64,000 nt of DNA from Microvirga makkahensis (GCF_009830105.1 NZ_WURB01000008.1:1-64000); one strand, 5' to 3'. Numbered from the stretch's first letter, positions 1-8,847 are shown. Program-made: numbers and translations. Notes: generated by a model from the sequence alone, not told the origin.

Positions 1-324
1 GACCTCGTCGAGATCGAAGGGCTTGCCGAGATAGTCGTCCGCGCCGCTGTCGAGGCCGCCGATCCGGTCGGCCACGGTGTCCTTGGCGGTCAGGAGCAGG
101 ACCGGCGTGGGGTTCTGGCAGCGCCGCAGTTCGCGCAGGACGTCGAGCCCTGAGCCGTCCGGCAGCATCAAGTCGAACACGAGCGCGTCGAACGTCGCGG
201 CGGCCAAGGCAGCCCGGGCGTCGCCGCAGGACGCCACCGCATCGACCGTGAAGCCGTGAATGCCAAGACCGACCTTCAGCCCGTCGAGCAGCACCGCATC
301 GTCTTCGAGCACAAGAATACGCAT
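1..324 (-). CDS. OmpR-family response regulator, C-terminus beyond window
   Basis: This is the receiver half of a two-component response regulator; 108 codons are visible and the frame is still open at the window edge. The acidic pocket (E7, D8, D9), the phospho-acceptor D51 in FDLMLPDG, the LLLTAKD stretch and K101 in GKPFD are all present. These features fit the QseB/PmrA/TctD branch of OmpR-like regulators, whose winged-helix DNA-binding domain would lie outside the window. The ATG at 322-324 has a GGAGG Shine-Dalgarno about 7 bases upstream. The gene is divergent from the DsbD cluster, with a PmrA-like direct repeat between them, so it probably controls that cluster. Its sensor kinase is not visible. 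The family call is firm; the regulon is inference. Confidence 0.9.
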   Translation of the reverse strand, partial: MRILVLEDDAVLLDGLKVGLGIHGFTVDAVASCGDARAALAAATFDALVFDLMLPDGSGLDVLRELRRCQNPTPVLLLTAKDTVADRIGGLDSGADDYLGKPFDLDEV

Positions 325-357
325 CGAGCACCTCCGCGGGCTCTGTGGTCCGCTCGC

Positions 358-374
358 CTTAAGGCAGCCTTAAG
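358..374. promoter_or_regulatory. PmrA-like direct-repeat box CTTAAG-N5-CTTAAG
   Basis: Two exact copies of CTTAAG stand 11 bases apart (358-363 and 369-374), between the divergent response regulator and dsbD genes. Direct repeats one helical turn apart are the usual binding layout for OmpR-family dimers, and CTTAA-type half-sites are typical of PmrA/QseB regulators. The box lies 46 bases upstream of the proposed dsbD start. Confidence 0.55.
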
Positions 375-420
375 GTTGGCCGGGAGTTTGGGGACATCAT
401 TCCGGATTCGAGGTTCTCCC

Positions 421-2274
421 TTGTCCCACAATCCTATCCGAATTTTGTTCGTGCTTGCTGCGTTTGTTCTCAGCTCGGCCGGGGCGCAGGCGCAGTTTAA
501 AATCCCGAGCGCCGACGAGGCGTTCAGGCTCAGCGCCTCGAAGAGCGCCGATGGAGGCGTCATCCTCGACTGGGCGATTGCCCCGGAAATGTATCTCTAT
601 CGCGACAAAGTGATCGTGTCGGCCTCTCCCGGCGATGCCCAGCCAATACCGGTCGAGACCAGCCCCGGCATCAAGAAGGACGATCCGACCTTCGGCGCAA
701 CCGAGGTCTACCATGACGCGGCCCGCGCGACGGTGTCGGCCGGCTCGCTGGCCGCCGCCGGCTCGCCGCAGACGATCCATGTCACCTACCAGGGCTGCGC
801 TGAAAAACTTGGCATCTGCTATCCGCCCGAGACGAAGGCCATAGAACTCGCGACGCTTCCAGCGGCGGCGAACCAGAGTGCAGCGGCTTCGAATGGCAGT
901 TCACCCTGGAGCACCGTGCCGACTGGCCCTTCTCAGGCGGTCGGGACCACAACGTCCACCAGCGCCGCCCCATTGGCCTCGCAAGCCGCTCCACAGGACA
1001 ATGTCTGGATGAGCGGCAGCCTTGTCTCGGTCCTGGCGACCTTCCTCGGCTTCGGGTTGCTGCTCGCCTTCACCCCCTGCGTGCTGCCGATGGTCCCGAT
1101 CCTGTCGGGCATGCTCGCCCGCAGCGGAGGCCAGCTCTCGGCGGGGCGGGGACTCGCGCTCTCGACCACCTACGTGCTCGCCATGGCGGCGGCCTATGGC
1201 CTGCTCGGCATCGCCGCGGCCTGGTCCGGGCAAAACATCCAGGCGGCCCTGCAGACGCCCTGGGCGCTGGGCGCCATGAGCGTGCTCTTCGTGGTCCTCG
1301 CGCTGTCGATGTTCGGTCTGTTCGAGCTCCAGCTCCCCAGCTCCTTGACCAGCTTCATCTCCGGCCGGACCTCCGGGATGGGCGGCTCGCTTCCCGGCGC
1401 GGCGGCCCTGGGCTTCACCTCGGCCCTGATCGTCGGCCCTTGCGTGACGCCGCCGCTGGCAGGAGCACTGCTTTACGTGTCCCGGACCGGCGATATGGCA
1501 CGCGGCGCCGCAGCCCTGTTCATGCTGGGCCTCGGCATGGGCCTGCCGCTGATCGTGTACGGCACCATCGGGGCCAAGGCCCTGCCGAGATCCGGACCTT
1601 GGCTGGTGCGCGTCAATCAGGTTTTCGGCGTCGTCTTTCTGGGTGTCGCTGTCTGGATGCTTGCCCGCGTCGTGCCGGCCCAGGTGACACTTGCTCTATG
1701 GGCCATGCTCGCCATCGGAGCCGGCGTGTTCCTCGGCGCCTTCGATCCGGTGCCGAGCTGCCCGGCCCGCCGGGTCGCGAAGGCGGCGGGCATAGCGGCG
1801 GTGCTCTATGGCGGCACCCTGGTCGTTGGCACGGCAGGTGGAGCAACCGATCCGCTCCAGCCGCTCGCCTTCCTGGCCCGCGGATCGCAACCTGAGCCAA
1901 CGACTGAGCTGGCAGCTACCCAGGTGACCACGCCCGAGCAGTTCGATGCAGCAATCCGCAGGGCCCAAGCACAGGGCCAGCCGATCCTCGTCGACTTCAC
2001 GGCCGAGTGGTGCGTGACCTGCAAGGAGATCGACCGCGATGTCTTCGCCAATCCCACCGTGCAGGCCCGGCTCAAGGACGTGGCGTTCATCAAAGCGGAC
2101 GTGACGGACTACAACGACGCGAGCCGCGATCTGATGCGGCGCTTCGGCGTGGTCGGGCCGCCGACGATCCTGTTCCTCGATCCGAAGACGGGACAGGAGA
2201 TTGCCCCGGCCCGCACCATCGGTGCGGTTGATGCCGACGGCTTCCTCCAGAAGCTCATGCTTTCAGGTGTCTGA
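421..2274 (+). CDS. dsbD: Thiol:disulfide interchange protein DsbD (ScsB-like)
   Basis: This protein carries electrons from cytoplasmic thioredoxin across the inner membrane to periplasmic thiol proteins. The TTG start at 421 is chosen because CGAGG lies 7 bases upstream and a signal peptide (residues 1-24, ending AQA) follows; the longer open frame would overlap the divergent regulator. In 617 residues it has all three DsbD modules: a periplasmic N-domain with C126 and C133, a multi-span core with C220 (FTPCVLP) and C341 (GPCVTPP), and a C-terminal thioredoxin domain with WCVTC at 530-534. The N-domain cysteines are six residues apart rather than the usual five. It heads a run of same-strand redox genes and is probably the reductant for the DsbA-like proteins downstream. 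Confidence 0.92.
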   Translation: MSHNPIRILFVLAAFVLSSAGAQAQFKIPSADEAFRLSASKSADGGVILDWAIAPEMYLYRDKVIVSASPGDAQPIPVETSPGIKKDDPTFGATEVYHDAARATVSAGSLAAAGSPQTIHVTYQGCAEKLGICYPPETKAIELATLPAAANQSAAASNGSSPWSTVPTGPSQAVGTTTSTSAAPLASQAAPQDNVWMSGSLVSVLATFLGFGLLLAFTPCVLPMVPILSGMLARSGGQLSAGRGLALSTTYVLAMAAAYGLLGIAAAWSGQNIQAALQTPWALGAMSVLFVVLALSMFGLFELQLPSSLTSFISGRTSGMGGSLPGAAALGFTSALIVGPCVTPPLAGALLYVSRTGDMARGAAALFMLGLGMGLPLIVYGTIGAKALPRSGPWLVRVNQVFGVVFLGVAVWMLARVVPAQVTLALWAMLAIGAGVFLGAFDPVPSCPARRVAKAAGIAAVLYGGTLVVGTAGGATDPLQPLAFLARGSQPEPTTELAATQVTTPEQFDAAIRRAQAQGQPILVDFTAEWCVTCKEIDRDVFANPTVQARLKDVAFIKADVTDYNDASRDLMRRFGVVGPPTILFLDPKTGQEIAPARTIGAVDADGFLQKLMLSGV

Positions 2275-2313
2275 CACCAGCCCCGTGTTTATCCTTTCGA
2301 TTGGAGCTGACGG

Positions 2314-2766
2314 ATGCAGCGCCGGACTTTCCTGACCCTCGCGGCCGGCCTTTCGGGTGGGGCGCTCCTGCCGGGCCGGGCTGACGCAGGAGCCGCCGAA
2401 ATGGCGTTCGCACGCGTCACCACGCCAAACGAGTTCGATACGGCCGTCGCCAGGGCAAGGGATCAGCACAAGCCGATCCTCGTCTACGTCACCGCGGACT
2501 GGTGCCCGGTGTGCGGGAGCGTCGACCGCCAGGTCTTCTCCAACCCGATCATCATGATCCGTCTTTACCCCATCGCCCTGATCCGTGCCGACGTCTCCAT
2601 GATCAGCGACGGCAACCGGGCCCTCATGCAGCGCCTCCGGGTGCCTGGTCCGCCGACGATGTTCTTCATGGGGCCCAAAGGCGGCGGGGAGATCCCGAGG
2701 ACGCGCCTGACCGGAAGCGTCAACGCCAACCTTTTCCTCGACACCCTTAATCTCACTGGCTTCTAG
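2314..2766 (+). CDS. Periplasmic thioredoxin-fold protein, DsbD-gamma-like
   Basis: The 150-residue protein has an N-terminal Tat-like signal (QRRTFL followed by a hydrophobic run and Ala-rich cleavage region, about residues 1-28) and a thioredoxin fold with WCPVC (C64, C67). The sequence around the active site, and the GPPTMFF cis-proline loop, resemble the C-terminal domain of the DsbD encoded just upstream. It therefore looks like a detached paralogue of that domain exported on its own. It starts 39 bases after dsbD and is followed by a DsbA-like gene, so co-transcription is likely. A role as a soluble electron carrier is inference; the fold and motif are visible. Confidence 0.82.
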   Translation: MQRRTFLTLAAGLSGGALLPGRADAGAAEMAFARVTTPNEFDTAVARARDQHKPILVYVTADWCPVCGSVDRQVFSNPIIMIRLYPIALIRADVSMISDGNRALMQRLRVPGPPTMFFMGPKGGGEIPRTRLTGSVNANLFLDTLNLTGF

Positions 2767-2800
2767 CCGACCCACCCCACAATCTTTTCGGAGTCACAGA

Positions 2801-3436
2801 GTGCCCCTGATCACCAAGTCGCTGTTGTCCGCCCTCGTCGTCGGGCTCTCCCTGGCTCTTGCTTCCCTGTCCGCTCCGGCTCGGGCCCAGGACATGGCTA
2901 TCTCGGTCGATGCGATCCTGAACGATCCGCAGGCGCCGGTGGGCGGCAATCCAAAAGGTGATGTCACCATCGTGGCGTTCCTCGACTACAACTGCCCCTT
3001 CTGCAAGAAGTCGGCGCCCGACCTGGAGAAGCTGGTCAAGACCGACGGCAAGATCCGGCTGGTCTACAAGGACTGGCCCATCCTCACGCCCGCCTCCATG
3101 CACGGCGCGCAGCTGGCGCTGGCGGCCAAGCACCAGGGCAAGTACGAGCAGGTGCACCACGCCCTGATGGCCATCCCCGGCATGCGGATCAGCCAGGAGA
3201 AGATGACCGAGGCGGTCCGGCAGTCCGGCGTCGACATGGAGCGCCTGAACGCGGACCTGAAGCAACACGGCCCCGAGATCCGGGCACTAATCCAGCGCAA
3301 CCTCGATCAGGCCGACGCGCTAAGGCTGTCGGGAACGCCGGCCTACCTGATCGGCCCGTTCAAGGCTTCGGGCGCGCTCACCTATAAGCAGTTCCGGGAT
3401 GCGGTCGCCGAGGCCCGCGCCCAGGGCACGCGATAA
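2801..3436 (+). CDS. DsbA-family thiol-disulfide protein (ScsC-like)
   Basis: The gene starts with GTG at 2801. The 211-residue product has a signal peptide ending near ARA (about residue 29) and a DSBA-like thioredoxin fold with NCPFC (C65, C68) and a cis-proline in SGTPAYLIG. Length and motif match the Com1/ScsC group of periplasmic oxidoreductases, several of which protect against copper. In Scs systems a DsbD-like ScsB reduces ScsC, and here dsbD lies two genes upstream, which supports that pairing. Whether it acts as oxidase or isomerase cannot be read from the sequence. Confidence 0.85.
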   Translation: MPLITKSLLSALVVGLSLALASLSAPARAQDMAISVDAILNDPQAPVGGNPKGDVTIVAFLDYNCPFCKKSAPDLEKLVKTDGKIRLVYKDWPILTPASMHGAQLALAAKHQGKYEQVHHALMAIPGMRISQEKMTEAVRQSGVDMERLNADLKQHGPEIRALIQRNLDQADALRLSGTPAYLIGPFKASGALTYKQFRDAVAEARAQGTR

Positions 3437-3489
3437 CCCGCGCCCGCTCCCATGCTTCGATTCACATTCCACTGACTGCCGGGATATCC

Positions 3490-4167
3490 ATGTTCAGTCT
3501 CACACAGCTGGTACAGCCAGCCGGTCTCCTCCGCGCTTTTGCCCTGATCCTCCCGCTCGCCCTGGCCGCGTGCAACACAACAGCCGCACCGCCTCCACCT
3601 GTCGCTGCGGCACCTGCTGTCGATCCCGTCACGGCCGAACGCTACGCCGCGGTGACCACCGACAAGCATCCGGTGCCCGGTGTCGATCCCACCACGCTCA
3701 AGCCGCGCAATGTGCGTCAGCTCGTGGACTACGCGACCACCGAGAAGCCGGGGACCATCGTGGTCGATACGGACGCCCGCTTCATCTACCTCGTGCAGGA
3801 GGGCGGCAAGGCGCTGCGTTACGGCGTTGGCGTCGGAAAGGAGGGGCTGGAGTTCAAGGGCACGGCAACCGTGGCACGCAAGGCGCAGTGGCCGCGCTGG
3901 ACGCCAACGCCCGACATGATCAGGCGCGAGCCGGAGCGTTACAAGAAGTGGGCCGGCGGCATGGAGGGCGGCACCGACAATCCGCTTGGCGCGCGCGCCC
4001 TGTATCTGTTCAAGGGCGGCAAGGACACGCTCTACCGCATCCACGGCACCAACGAGCCCGAGACCATCGGCGAGGCCGTGTCCTCCGGCTGCATCCGCAT
4101 GATGAACCAGGATGTGATCGACCTCTACAGCCGCGTTCCAACCGGCGCCAAGGTGGTGGTCCTGTGA
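3490..4167 (+). CDS. L,D-transpeptidase lipoprotein (YkuD domain)
   Basis: The 225-residue protein begins with a lipoprotein signal: a hydrophobic segment ending LAAC, with the acylated cysteine at residue 28. A proline/alanine linker follows. The C-terminal half is a YkuD catalytic domain with the HGTNEP histidine motif and SSGCIRMMNQD, in which C201 is the nucleophile. The family makes 3-3 cross-links in peptidoglycan or attaches proteins to it. It sits between two DsbA-like genes. A cysteine-based enzyme that works in the periplasm needs its thiol kept reduced, which gives a plausible reason for the neighbourhood. Confidence 0.88.
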   Translation: MFSLTQLVQPAGLLRAFALILPLALAACNTTAAPPPPVAAAPAVDPVTAERYAAVTTDKHPVPGVDPTTLKPRNVRQLVDYATTEKPGTIVVDTDARFIYLVQEGGKALRYGVGVGKEGLEFKGTATVARKAQWPRWTPTPDMIRREPERYKKWAGGMEGGTDNPLGARALYLFKGGKDTLYRIHGTNEPETIGEAVSSGCIRMMNQDVIDLYSRVPTGAKVVVL

Positions 4168-4215
4168 CGGCCATCCACCCCTTGCCGTGACATTGAACCT
4201 GATCGGAGTGATACC

Positions 4216-4917
4216 ATGGATTTCGACAGACGCCGGATCATCCAGGGCGCCGCGCTCGCCCTCTTGGCTCCCTCATCCTTCAAGGCCGCCCAGGCCCAGA
4301 GCGGGGAGGGCTGGCACCCGCTCAAAGGTGACGATGGCACGCCCGTGCCCAACGCGCGCCTGCCGGTCGAGCTGACCAACGAGATCGAGCATCTGCCCGG
4401 CGTGATCTGGGTCGGCTCGAAGAGCACCGCCGTCACGCTTTACGAGTTCTACGACTACAACTGCCCCTATTGCCGGGTGGCGGCGAAAGACCTGCACGAT
4501 CTGGTGAAGAAGAGGCCGGAACTGCGCCTCGGATTGATCAACAACGCCATCCTGTCGCTCGGATCGATGCAGGCCGCCAAGGTGGAACTGGCGCTTTTCC
4601 TGCTGAAGGGGCCTGCGGTGGCCTACGAGTTCCACCGGCGACTGTTCGCCATGCCGGGCTCGAACGACGGCGCACGGGCGCTCAAGGTCGCCGAGGATCT
4701 GGGTGTCCCGCGACGCCGGATCGAGCCCATGGCCGACAGCGAGAAGGTGGGCGGGATGCTGCGGGAGCAGATCCAGCTCGCGGCCAACCTGGGCCTGGTG
4801 GCGACGCCGTCCTTCGTGGCCGGCGGGATCGGCGTGCTCGGCTATCCCGGCCCGAAGACCATCGGCAGGATCGTCGCCGCTCTCGACCGATGCGGCGACG
4901 CCGTCTGTCCAGACTGA
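4216..4917 (+). CDS. DsbA-family oxidoreductase with Tat-like signal
   Basis: The 233-residue product has a twin-arginine-like leader (DRRRIIQG, then a hydrophobic run to about residue 28) and a DSBA thioredoxin fold with NCPYC (C83, C86) and a cis-proline in VATPSFVAG. It is related to the DsbA-like protein encoded at 2801 but has a longer N-terminal insert before the fold. ATG 4216 is preceded by GGAG. It lies in the same transcription direction as the rest of the cluster, 48 bases after the first transpeptidase gene. Confidence 0.85.
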   Translation: MDFDRRRIIQGAALALLAPSSFKAAQAQSGEGWHPLKGDDGTPVPNARLPVELTNEIEHLPGVIWVGSKSTAVTLYEFYDYNCPYCRVAAKDLHDLVKKRPELRLGLINNAILSLGSMQAAKVELALFLLKGPAVAYEFHRRLFAMPGSNDGARALKVAEDLGVPRRRIEPMADSEKVGGMLREQIQLAANLGLVATPSFVAGGIGVLGYPGPKTIGRIVAALDRCGDAVCPD

Positions 4918-4960
4918 TGCGGCGCGTCCGATCAAGTTGCAACAACGAAAGCCTCGAAGA

Positions 4961-6017
4961 ATGCGGATGAACTCGGCGCGTGGCGTTTCGAGCGGAGTGA
5001 TCCTTGTCGCGGCCTTGGCGGGGTGCGTGACGGTTGGTGATCAGAAATACCTCCAACCCGTGCCGCCGAACCTGGTGGCCAGCATGCAGACGAAGGGGGA
5101 TGACGCTCTCCGATCCGATTCTCATCCGGGTCTTCAAGAAGGAGGCCGAACTGGAGGTCTGGAAACGCGACGGATCAGGCCAGTACACGCTTCTCAAGAC
5201 CTACCCGGTCTGCCGCTGGTCGGGGCAGCTCGGGCCGAAGATGCAGGAGGGCGACCGCCAGAGGCCTGAGGGGTTCTACACGGTGCGTGCGGGCCAGATG
5301 AACCCGAACTCCGCCTGCTACCTATCCTTCGATCTCGGCTTCCCGAACGAGCTGGACGGGGCGCTTGGCCGGACGGGGTCGGCGCTGATGATCCACGGCG
5401 CCTGCTCGTCCTCGGGCTGCTTTGCCATGACGGATGACGGCGCCGCCGAGCTCTTCGCCCTGGCGCGGGAGGCCATCCGGGGCGGGCAGGAGGGCTTCCC
5501 CGTTCAGTCCTTCCCCTTCCGCATGACGCCGGAGAACCTGACCGAGCACCGGGCCAGCCGGCACATCGCGTTCTGGCGCAACCTCAAGGAGGGCTCGGAC
5601 CACTTCGAGACGACCCGCCGGCCGCCGAAGGTCGCCAGCTGCGGCCGACGCTACGTGTTCAACGCCGGCCCGAACGATCCCGGTGCGCGGTTCGGCGCCG
5701 GGGCTGCGTGTCCTCCGTACACGGTCGAGGCAGGAGCCGCCATGATGGTCGCGGCCAAGCAGGCAAGCGACGAGCGACGGGTCAGGGAGATCGTGGTCTC
5801 AGGGAAGGCCGCAGTTTCTTACACCTATCTCGATGGATCGATGCACCCGTCGTTCCAGGAGATCCTGCGTCGCGCGGGACCGACGCGGCTTCAGGCCCTG
5901 ACCTCGGGGCCGGTGGAGGTCAGCCGTCCGGAAACAGCCCTGGCCGAACCGAAGGTCACGCCGGCAGGGCCCGCCCCGGCCTGGGCCTCCGGCACCGTCC
6001 AAAACGACGGAACCTGA
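4961..6017 (+). pseudogene. YafK-type L,D-transpeptidase lipoprotein, frameshifted
   Basis: Two frames together give one protein. The first runs from ATG 4961 (or 4967) and holds a lipoprotein signal with LAALAGC and the segment ending MQTKG. The second picks up at MTLSDPILIRVFKKE and continues to 6017. YafK-family proteins have exactly this join (KGM.SDPILIRIFK), so the break is one extra G in the run at 5095-5099. The second frame carries the catalytic region with MIHGACSSSGCFAM. The product is probably a second murein transpeptidase or endopeptidase of the cluster. The cause may be a real mutation, slippage at the G-run or a read error; an internal ATG at 5034 would give only a leaderless form. 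Confidence 0.75.
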
Positions 6018-6124
6018 GTGGCTGATCCCGGTCGATCCCTGTAGCCGTTTCACCGGCATCTGCTAGAGGGAGGATCCGATCCCCACACAAGGACCGGGAG
6101 ACCAATCCCGGCGAGGACATTTCC

Positions 6125-7036
6125 TTGGCCTTCTTTGCCCTCGGCACATCGTTCTGCATCGCGCTGGCAACGCTCATCTCCGCCGAGGTGGTGAAGGCGG
6201 TCGGCGGTCCCATGGCACTGTCGCGCTGGCGCATGCTCATCGGCTTTCTCATGCTGGCCCTCATCGCCACCGCGGTTGGAGGTTGGGGCAGCCTGTCGGC
6301 CGGCCACCTCCCGTTGATCGTGCTGTCGAGCCTCGTGGCCATTGTCGTGGCGGATCCGGCGCTGAACGCGGGCATCGCCCTCATCGGGGCGCGGCGGACG
6401 GGGCTGATCTTTTCGCTGAGCGCACCCTTCGCCGCGGGATTGGGGTTTCTGGTTCTCGGGGAGACGCTCGGCCCCAGCCAGTTGGTCGGCTGCGCTCTGG
6501 TGGCGGGAGGGATCGCCTTCGCCGTTGGCTTCAGCCGCAAGCCGGCGGCTTCAGGCACCGGTTCGGACCGGAACGCCTCCATCCATGCCGAGGTCCGGCT
6601 GTCGGCCGCGGGCGTTCTGCTGGCCGTGCTCGCCGCCTTCGGCCAAGCCGTCGGGATCCTCTCCATGCGGCCAGTGATGCTCGACAACCCGGATCCTTTT
6701 GCGGTAATGGCGGCCCGCGGGCTCGTGGCCGTCATTGTGCTGTGGGCTTGGCATCTGGCATTCCCGGGGACGTGGAAGACCGGCATCACCGTCCCGGACT
6801 GGAAAACCCTGGCCCGTGTCTCACTCGGGGTCTTCATCGGTTACGTGGTCGGGATGTCGATGCTGATGATCGCCCTGACCGGCACCAGCGTGGCGGTCGC
6901 CTCGACCCTCTCTTCGATGGCGCCGGTCGCCATTCTGCCGATGCTGTGGCTGCGCACAGGCACCAGGCTCGCATGGCAGGCCTGGTGCGGCGCGTTCGTG
7001 ACAGTGCTCGGCACCGCTGTCCTGTTCTGGCGCTAG
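6125..7036 (+). CDS. EamA/DMT-family transporter
   Basis: The 303-residue protein consists of two repeated EamA halves with about ten hydrophobic segments, the normal length and layout of drug/metabolite transporters. The second half begins near LSAAGVLLAVLAAFGQA. TTG 6125 is preferred because GAGG lies 8 bases upstream and no ATG or GTG occurs in frame nearby. The substrate cannot be told. The gene ends convergently with the DUF442 gene; a short GC hairpin (7068-7082) lies between them. Confidence 0.82.
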   Translation: MAFFALGTSFCIALATLISAEVVKAVGGPMALSRWRMLIGFLMLALIATAVGGWGSLSAGHLPLIVLSSLVAIVVADPALNAGIALIGARRTGLIFSLSAPFAAGLGFLVLGETLGPSQLVGCALVAGGIAFAVGFSRKPAASGTGSDRNASIHAEVRLSAAGVLLAVLAAFGQAVGILSMRPVMLDNPDPFAVMAARGLVAVIVLWAWHLAFPGTWKTGITVPDWKTLARVSLGVFIGYVVGMSMLMIALTGTSVAVASTLSSMAPVAILPMLWLRTGTRLAWQAWCGAFVTVLGTAVLFWR

Positions 7037-7105
7037 GAGGCCTCTTGGAGGGGCAGGAACAGCCGCCCGCCCCTTTGGGGCGTCGATCAAGCCGGTTCAA
7101 GACGA

Positions 7106-7546
7106 TCAGGTGCTGGAAGACCGCTTGCCGGAGGTGGCCTCCAGTTGCGGCCGCAAGGCTTCCAGATTGTAGCCAGCCTCCGAGGTCGTCTGCAAAATCT
7201 CATTGACCGAGAGGCGGTCGCTGGCCGCCAACGCCCACAGGGTCGTCGAGCGCGTCCCTGTGCGGCAGAAGGCCAGCGCCGGCTTCGCCGCCCCGCCGAG
7301 GGCCGTCCTGAACGCCTCGACCTGGGCGTCTGAAATCTGGCCCGAAACGGCCGGGATGTGATGGTACGCGAGGCCCAGGCGTTGCGCGGCGGCCGCCAGC
7401 TCCTCGCTTGGGGGCTGATCCGGAGCCTCGCCGTCGGGACGGTTGTTGATGATGGTCTTGAAGCCCGCGGCCGCGGCCTCCTCAAGATCCCGTTCGGTCA
7501 GTTGATGGGCGACCGAGATGTTGGGTGTCAGCTTGGTGACCTTCAT
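7106..7546 (-). CDS. DUF442 (TIGR01244-type) phosphatase-like sulfur protein
   Basis: The 146-residue protein starts at ATG 7546 with AGGAG upstream. It has the DUF442 pattern: an N-terminal ISVAHQLT segment, IINNRPDGE, and a phosphatase-like loop FCRTGTRST that carries the cysteine. The same domain is often fused to, or encoded beside, persulfide dioxygenase-like hydrolases (Blh) in Proteobacteria. That agrees with the genes nearby. Its exact reaction is not settled; a role in persulfide transfer is inferred from context. Confidence 0.83.
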   Translation of the reverse strand: MKVTKLTPNISVAHQLTERDLEEAAAAGFKTIINNRPDGEAPDQPPSEELAAAAQRLGLAYHHIPAVSGQISDAQVEAFRTALGGAAKPALAFCRTGTRSTTLWALAASDRLSVNEILQTTSEAGYNLEALRPQLEATSGKRSSST

Positions 7547-7559
7547 GCGACAGCTCCTT

Positions 7560-8000
7560 TCAAACGGTTGAGAACCGGCGGACCCAGTTTTGGAGGGTGG
7601 ACAGGTTGGCCAGCCCAGCCTGCCGCGCAACGACTGAGCCGCTTTTGATGACGAAAAGGGTCGGAATGCCCTGAACACCGAGCCGCCCGGCCAGTTCCGG
7701 CTCGTTGTCCACGTTGACCTTCACGAAGCGGGCCTTGGGTTCGAGCTCCTTCGCCGCCCGCTCGAAGATCGGCGCCATGGCCCGGCAGGGGCCGCACCAG
7801 GGCGCCCAGAAATCCGCGATCACCGGAATGTCGCTGCGCTCGGCGTGGCGCTGGAAACGCTGGCCATTGAGCTCGATGGAATGACCTTCGAAGAGCCTTG
7901 CCTTGCAGCTGCCGCAGACCGCCTGCGATGCAGGACGATCCTGCGGAACGCGATTGACGGCGTCGCACCGGGGACAGACCACATGAAACGATTTCGACAT
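7560..8000 (-). CDS. trxC: Thioredoxin 2 (zinc-containing)
   Basis: The 146-residue protein has the N-terminal zinc ribbon that marks thioredoxin 2 (CPRC at 9-12 and CGSC at 29-32), followed by a thioredoxin domain with WCGPC at 68-72 and GIPTLFV around the cis-proline. The start at 8000 has AGGAGG upstream. It lies 13 bases before the DUF442 gene and 23 bases after the exporter gene, so the minus-strand genes from 9393 to 7106 look like one operon. A cytoplasmic role in reducing persulfides or oxidised proteins is plausible. Confidence 0.92.
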   Translation of the reverse strand: MSKSFHVVCPRCDAVNRVPQDRPASQAVCGSCKARLFEGHSIELNGQRFQRHAERSDIPVIADFWAPWCGPCRAMAPIFERAAKELEPKARFVKVNVDNEPELAGRLGVQGIPTLFVIKSGSVVARQAGLANLSTLQNWVRRFSTV

Positions 8001-8023
8001 GGACCACCTCCTGTCTTTGCGCC

Positions 8024-8809
8024 TCAGAGCAGGTTGAGGCTGCGCACCAGCATGTAGATCGCCACGACAAAGATCAGGCCGGCAAAGACCGTGTTGAGCG
8101 CGCCTTTCCTGCCAGCGAGTTTCGTGCCCAGGCGGGCGCCGAGCAGGCCGCCCAGCACCCCGCCGCCAATGAACAACGCCGCCAGGGTCCAATCGACCAA
8201 GCCCGAAGCGGCGTAGTTGGCCGCGGTGGTGAGACCGAAGCCGGTCACGGCCACAAGGGAGGAGCCGACGGCGTACAGGATCGGCATACCGGTCGCCAGG
8301 ATCAGCCCCGGCACGATCAGGAAGCCCCCGCCGATGCCGAAGAAGCCCGACAAGGCTCCCGTTGCCAAGCCGATCCCCACCAGCTTGAGGACGTTCCCTC
8401 GGCCGAGGCGGACGTTTCGGTCACCCTCGCCGGAGCGCTTTTGCAGCATGAGGGCCCCGACGATCATCATCAGCACGGCGAACAGGGCGAGGAGCTTCTG
8501 GCCGTCGACCATCTTGCCAAGTGAGGAGCCGCCGAAGGCCCCGAGGATGCCGGCGACGGTGAAGACCAGGGCACAGCGCCACTTCACGTTCTTGGCGCGG
8601 GCATGGTTGGCGAGATTGGCGGCGGCGTTGGCCGCCACCGCAATCGCGCTCGTGCCGATGGCCACGTGCGGGTTGGTTACGCCGACGAGATAAACCAGCA
8701 GCGGCACCGCCAGGATCGAGCCGCCGCCGCCCACGAGGCCGAGCGTGAAGCCGACGAGCGAGCCCGAAGCGAGGCCGAGGGCGCTCTGGGTGAGGGACAG
8801 TGTGATCAT
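8024..8809 (-). CDS. TauE/SafE-family sulfite or thiosulfate exporter
   Basis: The 261-residue membrane protein has about eight hydrophobic segments and the family's glycine-rich repeats (GLVGGGGSILAVPLL near the N-terminus, GFFGIGGGFLIVPGL in the second half). It belongs to the TauE/SafE group, which moves small sulfur anions. In persulfide-oxidising gene sets this protein exports the sulfite that the dioxygenase makes. It lies between the rhodanese fusion and trxC on the same strand. Confidence 0.86.
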   Translation of the reverse strand: MITLSLTQSALGLASGSLVGFTLGLVGGGGSILAVPLLVYLVGVTNPHVAIGTSAIAVAANAAANLANHARAKNVKWRCALVFTVAGILGAFGGSSLGKMVDGQKLLALFAVLMMIVGALMLQKRSGEGDRNVRLGRGNVLKLVGIGLATGALSGFFGIGGGFLIVPGLILATGMPILYAVGSSLVAVTGFGLTTAANYAASGLVDWTLAALFIGGGVLGGLLGARLGTKLAGRKGALNTVFAGLIFVVAIYMLVRSLNLL

Positions 8810-8847
8810 GGTCTTCTGCTGTGGCGGCGATAGAGGTGTTGATTGCG

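Noticed and set aside
7068..7082. CGCCCC-TTT-GGGGCG as a terminator
   Set aside because: The stem is only 6 bp and no T-run follows on either strand.
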